Shown here: positions 1 to 5,468 of the stretch, one piece after another
Position numbering within the stretch: the stretch's first letter is position 1
Layout of the letters: every line of letters begins with the position of its first letter
Assembly: GCA_025449615.1 (NCBI GenBank)
Contig: JANWJA010000057.1
Location: 1-5,468, forward strand
Source of the DNA: Methyloceanibacter sp.
GTDB lineage: Bacteria; Pseudomonadota; Alphaproteobacteria; Rhizobiales; Methyloligellaceae
Direction of reading: 5' to 3'
Length of the DNA stretch: 5,468 bases
Notes under the pieces: generated by a model
Databases searched by the model: none
Told to the model about the DNA's origin: nothing
What the model saw: only the letters and a program-made list of their open reading frames with translations
Position numbers and translations under genes: made by a program

Positions 1-28
1 AGGTTTCTTACTTCTTCCGGCATGAGTA

Positions 29-58
29 TTGGAGAAATCGGAGAGATTAGTTCATAAT
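29..58 (+). promoter_or_regulatory. Possible sigma70-type promoter before the protease gene
   Basis: CATAAT at 53-58 matches five of six bases of the -10 consensus. TTGGAG at 29-34 lies 18 bp upstream and matches only the TTG of the -35 box. The first 80 bases are about 43% GC, well below the genes that follow, as expected for a promoter region. I see no operator-like inverted repeat and no good heat-shock or envelope-stress sigma motif. Motif matching by eye at this strength is weak, and the operon may also be read from a gene further upstream. Confidence 0.25.
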
Positions 59-68
59 TTGCCGCTAC

Positions 69-72
69 GGAG
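69..72 (+). promoter_or_regulatory. Ribosome binding site that decides the protease start
   Basis: GGAG at 69-72 is 8 nt before the GTG at 81. No comparable site precedes the in-frame ATG at 117, so this motif favours the GTG start with the longer signal peptide. Confidence 0.55.
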
Positions 73-80
73 CAAATCGA

Positions 81-1520
81 GTGAGACCTTTGGCAAATTT
101 ACTGCTGAGATTTGGCATGAACAGCGCTGCAACTGCGATCTGCTTGCTGCTGCTTTGGAGTCCGCTCGCGGCGGAAGACGCCAAGCGCGTCGCACCCGAG
201 AGCATGGTCCAGGTGAAGCAGTCTTTCGCGCCTGTGGTGAAACGCGTGGCGCCTGCAGTGGTGAACGTCTATGTGAGCCGCAAGGTCGCGCAAATTGTTT
301 CACCCTTCGCCAACGATCCGTTTTTCAGCCGGCTGTTCGGCGAGAATTTCGGCATCCCGCGCGAGCGCGTGCAGAACTCGCTCGGCTCGGGCGTGCTGGT
401 GAGCAAAGAGGGCGTCGTCGTCACGAACAATCACGTGATCTCGGGCAGTGGCGAGGCGGAGATCACTGTGGCGCTGGCGGATGGCCGCGAGTTTCCGGCC
501 AAACTGATCCTGAAAGACGAGCAGTCCGATCTCGCCGTACTGAAGCTAGATGCCAAGGGAATCGAGTTCACCCCGATCGAGTTCACAGATTCCGACAGCC
601 TCGAAGTGGGCGACATCGTGCTTGCGATCGGCGATCCGTTCGGCGTTGGCCAGACCGTGACCAGCGGCATTGTGTCGGCGCTTGCACGCACGCAGGTCGG
701 TATCTCCGACTATCAATTCTTTATCCAGACCGATGCGGCTATCAACCCCGGCAATTCCGGCGGCGCGCTGGTCGACATGGAAGGGCGGCTCGTTGGTATC
801 AATACCGCAATCTTTTCGAGAACCGGTGGCTCGCTCGGAATCGGATTCGCGATTCCGTCCAACATGGTGCGGCTTGTAGTTCAAGCGGCGCTCAAGGGCG
901 GCAAGGTGCAACGCCCCTGGTTCGGCGCGTCATTGCAAAGCGTGACGTCAGAGATCGCCGACAGTCTCGGGCTCGACCGTCCGACCGGCGTACTGGTGAA
1001 GGACGTCAATCTCAAGGGGCCTGCTGCCCGCGCCGGTCTGAAGGCTGGCGATGTCATCACGTCCGTGGACGGCAAGCCGATCCAGGACCCGCAAGGCTTC
1101 CAATATCGTTTCGTCACCAAAGGCATCGGTGGGCAGGCGGAACTTGCGCTGCTCCGTAAGGGCCAGCCGGTCAAGCTCACGATTCCCCTCATGGCAGCGA
1201 TCGAAGACCCGCCACGGGATGCGCGCGATCTCGCAGGACACAATCCGCTCTCAGGGTGCAAGATTGCCAATCTATCGCCCGCCGTTTCCGAGGAGCTCGG
1301 CATGGTCGATGAGCGGCAGGGTGTGGTCGTGCTCGAGGTCAAGGACAATACGCCAGCGGCAAGGATTGGCGTGAAGCGGGGGGATATCATCACCAAGCTC
1401 AATAATGAGAAGATCGAGTCGGTGGCACATCTTGCGAAGACGCTCGACGTTCCAAGCGACGGATGGCTGCTCTCAGTCGAGCGCGATGGAAAGACCTTCA
1501 ACCTAGCGTTTAGAGGCTGA
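81..1520 (+). CDS. htrA: Do/HtrA family periplasmic serine protease (DegP/DegQ-like)
   Basis: This is an exported serine endoprotease/chaperone of the HtrA (Do) family, which degrades or holds misfolded proteins in the periplasm. From the GTG start the protein has 479 residues. Residues 1-31 form a signal peptide: an arginine, a hydrophobic leucine-rich core at about 19-29, and a likely cleavage site near SPLAA. The trypsin-like domain (about 45-270) shows the full triad: His118 in TNNHVI, Asp150 in SDLAVL and Ser226 in GNSGGAL. Two PDZ domains follow (about 279-372 and 385-477), the normal two-PDZ architecture. The loop before the protease core (about 71-98, with NDPFF) is short, which is closer to DegQ than to E. 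coli DegP. The GTG at 81 is preferred because GGAG lies 8 nt upstream. The ATG at 117 has only a weak site and would remove the arginine-bearing n-region. Family assignment is firm; the DegP/DegQ distinction is not. It is the first gene of the cluster, 13 nt before rarA. Confidence 0.94.
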   Translation: MRPLANLLLRFGMNSAATAICLLLLWSPLAAEDAKRVAPESMVQVKQSFAPVVKRVAPAVVNVYVSRKVAQIVSPFANDPFFSRLFGENFGIPRERVQNSLGSGVLVSKEGVVVTNNHVISGSGEAEITVALADGREFPAKLILKDEQSDLAVLKLDAKGIEFTPIEFTDSDSLEVGDIVLAIGDPFGVGQTVTSGIVSALARTQVGISDYQFFIQTDAAINPGNSGGALVDMEGRLVGINTAIFSRTGGSLGIGFAIPSNMVRLVVQAALKGGKVQRPWFGASLQSVTSEIADSLGLDRPTGVLVKDVNLKGPAARAGLKAGDVITSVDGKPIQDPQGFQYRFVTKGIGGQAELALLRKGQPVKLTIPLMAAIEDPPRDARDLAGHNPLSGCKIANLSPAVSEELGMVDERQGVVVLEVKDNTPAARIGVKRGDIITKLNNEKIESVAHLAKTLDVPSDGWLLSVERDGKTFNLAFRG

Positions 1521-1533
1521 TGCGGCATCTGCC

Positions 1534-2853
1534 ATGGTGAGCCTGTTCGAAGCTGCGGGAATGGAACGAAGCGCGCCGCGACCGCTTGCCGATCGCATGC
1601 GGCCAGCGAAGCTCGAGGACGTGATAGGGCAAGAGCATCTGTTGGGGGCGAACGGCATTCTAGGCCGTATGGTGCGTGCAGGCCGGCTCGGTTCGGTGAT
1701 CTTCTGGGGTCCGCCAGGCACTGGCAAGACCACCGTCGCGCGGCTGCTTGCCGAGACCACCGATCATCATTTCGAGCAGCTTTCGGCGATCCAGACCGGG
1801 GTCTCGGATCTGCGCAAGGTGTTCGACGCCGCGCGGGCTAGGCGCGAGCATGGCAAGGGTACGTTGCTCTTCATCGACGAGATCCACCGCTTCAACCGCG
1901 CACAGCAGGACGCGTTCCTCCCGCATATGGAAGACGGGACCATCATTCTGGTCGGCGCCACCACGGAGAACCCGTCTTTCGAGTTGAATTCGGCGCTGCT
2001 GTCGCGGGCGAGCGTGCTCACCTTCAAGCGGCTCGACGATGAGGCTTTGCGCACGCTGCTCGATCGCGCCGAGGCGCATCAGGGCCGGAAATTGCCGCTC
2101 ACGGCGGATGCGCGGGAGGCCCTGATCTCAATGGCCGACGGCGACGGACGCGGGCTGATCAATCTCGCGGAAGAGGTTTTTCTCGCGGGGGAGGGTGCGA
2201 AGAAGGATCTGACACGAGAGGACTTGATTAAGCTCGTGCAGCGCCGAGCGCCCCTCTACGACAAGCACCAAGACGGCCATTACAATCTGATCAGCGCTTT
2301 GCACAAATCCGTGCGCGGCTCGGATCCTGACGCGGCGCTTTATTGGCTCGCGCGCATGCTCGCCGGTGGCGAGGACCCGCTTTATATCGCGCGGCGGCTG
2401 GTGCGGATGGCCGTCGAGGATATCGGGCTCGCCGACCCCAACGCGCTCGTGCAAACCAACGCGGCGAAGGATGCCTATGACTTTCTCGGTTCGCCGGAAG
2501 GGGAACTCGCGCTGGCGCAAGCAACCGTCTATCTGGCCACTGCGCCAAAATCGAATGCGGCCTATACGGCCTTCAACGAAGCATCACGCGCTGCCGAGGA
2601 AAGCGGCTCGCTACTGCCGCCGAAGCATATTCTCAACGCGCCCACCAAGCTGATGAAAGACGAAGGCTATGGCAGCGGCTATGCCTACGACCATAACGAA
2701 GCCGAGGCCTTCTCTGGCCAGAACTATTTTCCCGAGGGCATGGAGCGTCAGCATTTTTACGAACCGACGTCCTATGGCTATGAGGCCGAGGTGAAGCAAC
2801 GGCTCGATCGTTGGGCATCGTTACGCAGGGCAAAAGGGGGAAAGAGACCGTGA
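1534..2853 (+). CDS. rarA: Replication-associated recombination protein A (RarA/MgsA)
   Basis: This is an AAA+ ATPase of the RarA/MgsA/WRNIP1 family, related to clamp-loader proteins and acting in the cytoplasm at stalled or gapped replication forks. The 439-residue length is usual for the family. The sequence shows the N-terminal PLADRMRP element (about 17-24), Walker A GPPGTGKTT (59-67), Walker B LLFIDEIHRF (111-120, Asp115/Glu116), sensor-1 region GATTENPSF (141-149) and the arginine-finger motif LLSR (Arg158). The C-terminal half carries the family signatures HYNLISALHKS, RGSDPDAALYWLARML, GGEDPLYIARRL and EDIGLADP, belonging to the helical tetramerisation domain. All key residues are intact. 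The ATG at 1534 gives the expected short N-terminus (MVSLFEAAG). AGAGG at 1512-1516 is 17 nt away, too far for a normal site, so translation may partly depend on the protease gene ending 13 nt upstream. The stop overlaps the crcB start. Confidence 0.96.
   Translation: MVSLFEAAGMERSAPRPLADRMRPAKLEDVIGQEHLLGANGILGRMVRAGRLGSVIFWGPPGTGKTTVARLLAETTDHHFEQLSAIQTGVSDLRKVFDAARARREHGKGTLLFIDEIHRFNRAQQDAFLPHMEDGTIILVGATTENPSFELNSALLSRASVLTFKRLDDEALRTLLDRAEAHQGRKLPLTADAREALISMADGDGRGLINLAEEVFLAGEGAKKDLTREDLIKLVQRRAPLYDKHQDGHYNLISALHKSVRGSDPDAALYWLARMLAGGEDPLYIARRLVRMAVEDIGLADPNALVQTNAAKDAYDFLGSPEGELALAQATVYLATAPKSNAAYTAFNEASRAAEESGSLLPPKHILNAPTKLMKDEGYGSGYAYDHNEAEAFSGQNYFPEGMERQHFYEPTSYGYEAEVKQRLDRWASLRRAKGGKRP
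2835..2840 (+). promoter_or_regulatory. Ribosome binding site for crcB
   Basis: The purine-rich run AGGGGG at 2835-2840, inside the last codons of rarA, lies 9 nt before the GTG at 2850. It decides the crcB start in favour of that GTG over an upstream in-frame ATG at 2811, which would add 13 hydrophilic residues. Confidence 0.6.
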
Positions 2854-3227
2854 CAACGTTACTCTGGGTCGCGGTGGGCGGCGCCATTGGCTCATCGGCG
2901 CGCTATCTCACCGGCATTGGTGCTGGACATGTGTTTGGCATCGACTTTCCCTACAGCACGCTGATTGTCAACGTACTCGGTTGCTTCATCATGGGGCTTT
3001 TGATCGGAGCCTTGGCGCTGTTTTGGTCAGCCGGCAATGACCTCCGCGCCTTTCTCACTGTCGGTATTCTCGGCGGCTACACCACCTTCTCCGCCTTCTC
3101 TGCAGACATTTTGTTGCTGGTAGAGCGGAACGACTATTCGGGCGCAGCGATCTACCTCACGGCTTCGGTCGGCTTGTCACTCGCGGCTGTGTTCCTTGGC
3201 GTCGCTCTCATGCGCGCCGTTTCATGA
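2850..3227 (+). CDS. crcB: Fluoride-specific ion channel CrcB (Fluc)
   Basis: CrcB/Fluc forms dual-topology dimers in the inner membrane that let fluoride leave the cytoplasm and so relieve fluoride toxicity. From the GTG at 2850 the protein has 125 residues, the typical family length, with four hydrophobic helices (about 4-22, 34-58, 65-87 and 97-122). The conserved motifs are present: GGAIGSSARY (10-19), STLIVNVLGCFIMG (36-49, with pore-lining Asn41) and GILGGYTTFSAFS (72-84, with the two phenylalanines Phe80 and Phe83 and the central TTFS). The reading frame is open from an ATG at 2811, but that start lies within rarA and gives a hydrophilic extension foreign to the family. The gene overlaps rarA by four bases (GTGA) and rluC by four bases (ATGA), so it is probably expressed with the operon. 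No fluoride riboswitch is visible before it. Confidence 0.95.
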   Translation: MTTLLWVAVGGAIGSSARYLTGIGAGHVFGIDFPYSTLIVNVLGCFIMGLLIGALALFWSAGNDLRAFLTVGILGGYTTFSAFSADILLLVERNDYSGAAIYLTASVGLSLAAVFLGVALMRAVS

Positions 3228-4195
3228 TGGCGGGTGTTGAACAAAAGGAAGTTGCGAGCGGCGAAGATGGCATGCGGCTCGATCGTTGGTTCAAGTCGCA
3301 TCACCCCGACCTTCCGCATAGCCGGCTGGAAAAACTGCTCCGCACCGGGCAGGTGAGGGTGGATGGCGGACGCGTCAAGGCGAGCACCAGGCTCGAGGCC
3401 GGTCAGGTCGTGCGGGTGCCGCCGTTGCCGGCGAGCGCGCCAATCGCGCCGAAGCGTGCGCTATCGAAGGCGGACCGCGATTTCCTCGCCTCGATTACGC
3501 TCTATGAAGACGACGACCTGATGGTGCTGAACAAACCCTCGGGCATCGCGGTGCAGGGCGGCACCAAGACGGCGCAGCATCTCGACAGGTTGCTGGAAGG
3601 TCTCGGCGACGGACCGGAGACGAGGGCCAGGCTGGTGCATCGGCTCGATCGCGATACGTCCGGCGTGCTCATCGTCGCCAAGCGGCGCGCAGTTGCGGCT
3701 AAGCTTGGCCGTGAGTTCCAGACCCGCTCGGTGCGCAAGATCTATTGGGCGCTGGTCAAGGGCGTGCCGAAGCCGCCACAAGGCAAGGTCGAGGCGGCTT
3801 TGGTCAAGGCGGCAGGCCCCGAAGGCGATCGCGTGCGCAAAGCCAGGCCCGGTGAACAGGAGCGCGCGCAATCCGCGGTGACGTATTATGCGGTGGTCGA
3901 CCGCGCAGGGCAGACGGTCTCGTTCGTGTCATTGAAGCCGGTCACGGGCCGGCAACACCAGCTCCGCGCCCATATGGCGATCATCGGTCACCCCATCCTC
4001 GGCGATGATAAATATCATGGCGACCAGGACATGCCGGAAGCCATCGATAAGCGGCTGCACCTGCACGCGCGGCGGATCAGCTTCCCGCATCCTTCGGGCG
4101 AAGGAATTGTGGATGTCACGGCGCCGTTGCCGGACCATATGGCGCGAAGCTTCGCTTCGTTCGGCTTCGTCGAGGCAAAGGCCGAGCCGATATGA
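3224..4195 (+). CDS. rluC: RluA-family 23S rRNA pseudouridine synthase, RluC type
   Basis: This cytoplasmic enzyme isomerises uridine to pseudouridine in rRNA. RluC in E. coli modifies positions 955, 2504 and 2580 of 23S rRNA. The 323-residue protein begins with an S4 RNA-binding domain (about 17-65, containing MRLDRWF and LLRTGQVRVDG). The catalytic domain starts near 92 (LYEDDDLMVLNKPSGIAVQGG). The family motif HRLDRDTSGVLIVAK (139-153) contains catalytic Asp142, and TGRQHQLRAH (241-250), GHPILGDDKY (255-264) and LHARRISFPHP also match. All expected residues are intact. RluD shares this architecture, so the exact target sites are inferred. No Shine-Dalgarno sequence precedes the start. The ATG overlaps the crcB stop, which suggests translational coupling. 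A second in-frame ATG at 3227 is equally possible. Confidence 0.94.
   Translation: MMAGVEQKEVASGEDGMRLDRWFKSHHPDLPHSRLEKLLRTGQVRVDGGRVKASTRLEAGQVVRVPPLPASAPIAPKRALSKADRDFLASITLYEDDDLMVLNKPSGIAVQGGTKTAQHLDRLLEGLGDGPETRARLVHRLDRDTSGVLIVAKRRAVAAKLGREFQTRSVRKIYWALVKGVPKPPQGKVEAALVKAAGPEGDRVRKARPGEQERAQSAVTYYAVVDRAGQTVSFVSLKPVTGRQHQLRAHMAIIGHPILGDDKYHGDQDMPEAIDKRLHLHARRISFPHPSGEGIVDVTAPLPDHMARSFASFGFVEAKAEPI
4144..4169 (+). repeat. Palindrome and GCTTCG repeats at the 3' end of rluC
   Basis: GCGAAGCTTCGC at 4144-4155 is a perfect 12-bp palindrome. GCTTCG occurs three times, at 4149, 4154 and 4164. CGAAGC at 4145-4150 can pair with GCTTCG at 4154-4159 (three-base loop) or with 4164-4169 (13-base loop). 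No U-run follows, so this is not a recognisable rho-independent terminator. It lies in codons for the rluC C-terminus (around RSFASFGF), where Ser, Phe and Ala codons alone could produce it. Confidence 0.4.
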
Positions 4196-4230
4196 TGCCA
4201 GAGAGTGCGTTGCGGCCTGAAGGAGATTGA
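4192..4230 (+). other. 12-codon ORF bridging rluC and the next gene
   Basis: ATGATG at 4192-4197 overlaps the rluC stop (4193-4195) and opens a 12-codon frame (MMPESALRPEGD) closed by TGA at 4228-4230, two bases before the next start at 4233. The last codons run across the AGGAG of that gene. It resembles a translational coupler or leader peptide, but a short frame like this also arises easily by chance. It has no ribosome binding site of its own, and I recognise no function in the peptide. Confidence 0.25.
4221..4225 (+). promoter_or_regulatory. Strong ribosome binding site for the small membrane protein
   Basis: AGGAG at 4221-4225 lies 7 nt before the ATG at 4233 and is the best-formed ribosome binding site in the window. 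It selects this ATG over the in-frame TTG at 4227, which would be only one base from the motif. Confidence 0.7.
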
Positions 4231-4232
4231 AA

Positions 4233-4667
4233 ATGACTGGAAAAGGGAATTGGTTCGTACGCTTCGCTCATATCGTCTCCCACGTCACGGGTCGGCCCAT
4301 AAGCTTCATGCTTGCGGTTGCCGCAATTTTGATCTGGGGACTCATGGGACCCTTGTTCGGGTTCAGCGATACTTGGCAGCTCGTGATCAACACGGCAACG
4401 ACGATTATCACCTTCCTCATGGTGTTCGTAATTCAGAACACGCAAAATCGGGACACCGCTTCGCTGCACATCAAACTCGATGAACTGATTCTTGTGACGC
4501 AGAAAGCGAGGAACAAACTGCTCGATCTTGAAGGGTTGGACGATAAAGAACTGGAAAAGATGCAGAAGGACTATGGCCGCGAGGCGCGTGCGACTCTGGA
4601 GCGTCATCAAAACCGGTCGAACAATCGACGTCCAAAGTTGCCGCGAAGCCGAAAGCGTAAGAGTTGA
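4233..4667 (+). CDS. Small membrane protein, low affinity iron permease family
   Basis: This 144-residue protein resembles the short bacterial members of the low affinity iron permease family, named after fungal Fet4. Residues 7-22 contain the amphipathic start FAHIVSHVTGRP. Two membrane helices follow, about 24-44 and 48-68, joined by the hallmark GPLFGFSDTWQLVIN. The second helix runs into TFLMVFVIQNTQNRD (60-74), the most conserved part as I remember it. The rest is a cytosolic helical segment (LHIKLDELILVTQKARNKLLDLE, about 78-100, named by its ends only) and a very basic tail rich in Arg, Lys and Asn. Iron transport by such two-helix proteins is a name carried over from the fungal family; the true role is unproven. 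The gene is about 52% GC, clearly below its neighbours, which hints at separate acquisition. It lies 37 nt after rluC and 9 nt before ATP12. Confidence 0.85.
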   Translation: MTGKGNWFVRFAHIVSHVTGRPISFMLAVAAILIWGLMGPLFGFSDTWQLVINTATTIITFLMVFVIQNTQNRDTASLHIKLDELILVTQKARNKLLDLEGLDDKELEKMQKDYGREARATLERHQNRSNNRRPKLPRSRKRKS

Positions 4668-4676
4668 GCATTGCCG

Positions 4677-5417
4677 ATGAGTGAAGACAGTAGGCTCAGA
4701 GACCAAAAAGGACAGAGCACCAAGCGCTTCTACAAAGAGGTCACCACCGCCCCCCAAGACGACGGCGTTGCCGTGCTGCTCGACGGCAAGCTGATTCGCA
4801 CGCCAGCCAAGGCGATGCTGGCCGTGCCGTCGCAGGCGCTTGCAGACGCCATCGCGGAAGAATGGCTCGCCCAAGACGAGCGCATCAATCCGGAGTCGAT
4901 GCGGCTGACCAAGCTCGCCAATATCGCCATTGATGGGGTGAGGGGGCGGGAAGCGGCGGTGCTCGACGACCTCATCGCCTTTGCCGGTTCGGACTTGCTC
5001 TGCTACCGCGCCGATGCCCCGGAAGGGCTGATTGCCAAGCAGAACGAGCATTGGGACTCGGTGCTAACCTGGGCGAAGCAGGAGCTCGGCGCCCCGTTTC
5101 GGCTGGCGCAAGGGGTCGGCCATGTGGCGCAGCCACAAGCCTCGCTCGACGCGATCAAGGAGCGGCTCGAAGACTTCGATGCCTTCAGCCTAGCAGCGCT
5201 GCACGTGATGACCACGCTGACCGGCTCGGCGCTGGTGGCGCTTGCCGTGGCGCTTAGGCGCCTCACGCCTGATGAGGCTTGGGCGGTCGCCCATGTCGAT
5301 GAGGATTGGCAGATTAGCCAATGGGGCGAAGACGTAGAGGCCACCGCCCGGCGAGAGCGGCGCCGCCAGGAGTTCGATGCGGCGACGAACACGCTGCGGC
5401 TGTCGGCGTGTCGTTAG
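4677..5417 (+). CDS. atp12: ATP12-family F1-ATPase assembly chaperone
   Basis: ATP12 proteins help assemble the F1 sector of ATP synthase. The mitochondrial member binds the alpha subunit, and alphaproteobacteria carry the bacterial relatives. From the ATG at 4677 the protein has 246 residues and no signal peptide, so it is cytoplasmic. Family motifs run through its length: KRFYKEV (16-22), VLLDGKLIRTPAK (33-45), AEEWLAQ (60-66), AIDGV (84-88), GSDLLCYRADAPEGL (104-118), NEHWD (123-127), LAALHVMTTLTGSALVALAV (172-191) and AHVDEDWQISQWGED (205-219). It appears intact. The segment before KRFYK is shorter than in many rhizobial homologues as I recall them. An in-frame TTG at 4671 has AAGAG 7 nt upstream, while the ATG has only TGAG 8 nt upstream, so the start is uncertain by two codons. 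No convincing terminator follows. Confidence 0.95.
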   Translation: MSEDSRLRDQKGQSTKRFYKEVTTAPQDDGVAVLLDGKLIRTPAKAMLAVPSQALADAIAEEWLAQDERINPESMRLTKLANIAIDGVRGREAAVLDDLIAFAGSDLLCYRADAPEGLIAKQNEHWDSVLTWAKQELGAPFRLAQGVGHVAQPQASLDAIKERLEDFDAFSLAALHVMTTLTGSALVALAVALRRLTPDEAWAVAHVDEDWQISQWGEDVEATARRERRRQEFDAATNTLRLSACR

Positions 5418-5445
5418 AACTCGTGCCTTTGAGAGGCCGGGCTTC

Positions 5446-5468
5446 ATGCAAGAGGCGCGCACGCGGCC
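5446..5468 (+). CDS. Possible first codons of a further gene, cut by the window edge
   Basis: An ATG at 5446 is preceded by GAGAGG at 5431-5436, a plausible ribosome binding site 9 nt away, and the frame stays open to the end of the window (MQEARTR). Seven codons are too few to identify anything. The case rests only on the spacing and on the compact same-strand arrangement. Confidence 0.2.

Noticed and set aside
31..47. Imperfect direct repeat GGAGAAAT / GGAGAGAT at 31-38 and 40-47
   Set aside because: It is short and purine-biased with one mismatch, and could easily occur by chance. Nothing ties it to a regulator.
1..57. Tail of an upstream gene such as rplQ
   Set aside because: The three forward frames close at 57, 24 and 50, and none reads like an L17 C-terminus. 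The rplQ neighbourhood is only remembered gene order, not seen here.
29..1159. Long open frame of 376 codons overlapping the protease gene on the same strand
   Set aside because: It is an arginine- and glycine-rich translation with no recognisable domain, lying inside a clearly coding HtrA frame. This is a usual by-product of high-GC codon usage.
881..1528. Antisense open frame of 215 codons opposite the protease C-terminus
   Set aside because: It is Ser/Pro/Arg-rich without motifs, and the opposite strand encodes two clear PDZ domains.
2700..2850. Fluoride riboswitch before crcB
   Set aside because: The region is rarA coding sequence, and I could not find the conserved pseudoknot bases of the crcB RNA motif. 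An RNA covariance search would settle it.
4116..5051. Antisense open frame of 311 codons across the rluC end, the small membrane protein and ATP12
   Set aside because: It shows no domain, is opposite three well-supported genes, and its composition mirrors their codons. Treated as a shadow.
81..5417. A new defence or mobile system built from the protease, RarA ATPase and membrane proteins
   Set aside because: Each gene matches a well-known chromosomal housekeeping family with intact motifs and a familiar alphaproteobacterial order. There are no integrases, transposases, toxins or repeats around them.
5435..5468. GGCCG (5435-5439) and CGGCC (5464-5468) as a terminator after ATP12
   Set aside because: The five-base arms are far apart, there is no U-run, and the window ends at the second arm, so it cannot be called a terminator.

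Overview
The window reads as chromosomal housekeeping DNA of an alphaproteobacterium, most likely of the Hyphomicrobiales (Bradyrhizobium/Rhodopseudomonas/Xanthobacteraceae-like). The reasons are high GC (roughly 60-70% in the gene stretches I counted by hand), a bacterial ATP12-family F1-ATPase assembly chaperone (typical of alphaproteobacteria), and a gene order (HtrA protease, rarA, crcB, rluC, ATP12) familiar from that group. The genus is inference.

Layout: all six confident genes are on the + strand and tightly packed. Positions 1-80 are a short AT-richer leader with a possible promoter. It is followed by an exported Do/HtrA serine protease (81-1520), rarA (1534-2853), crcB (start revised to the GTG at 2850, end 3227) and an RluC-type pseudouridine synthase (3224-4195). 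Then come a small two-helix membrane protein of the bacterial 'low affinity iron permease' family (4233-4667) and an ATP12-family chaperone (start revised to 4677, end 5417). The last 51 bases hold only a doubtful beginning of a further gene at 5446. No gene-free stretch exceeds 80 bases.

Organisation: rarA/crcB and crcB/rluC overlap by four bases (GTGA and ATGA), and the other gaps are 9-37 nt, so the set looks like one transcription unit. The products do not form one pathway: periplasmic protein quality control, replication-fork rescue, fluoride export, 23S rRNA modification, an uncharacterised membrane protein and ATP synthase assembly. Co-transcription probably reflects shared housekeeping expression.

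I found no RNA genes, mobile elements, CRISPR arrays, riboswitches or undescribed multi-gene system. The least ordinary part is 4192-4667. There the small membrane-protein gene has clearly lower GC (about 52% by hand count) than its neighbours and sits between rluC and ATP12, behind a 12-codon ORF that may couple its translation to rluC.
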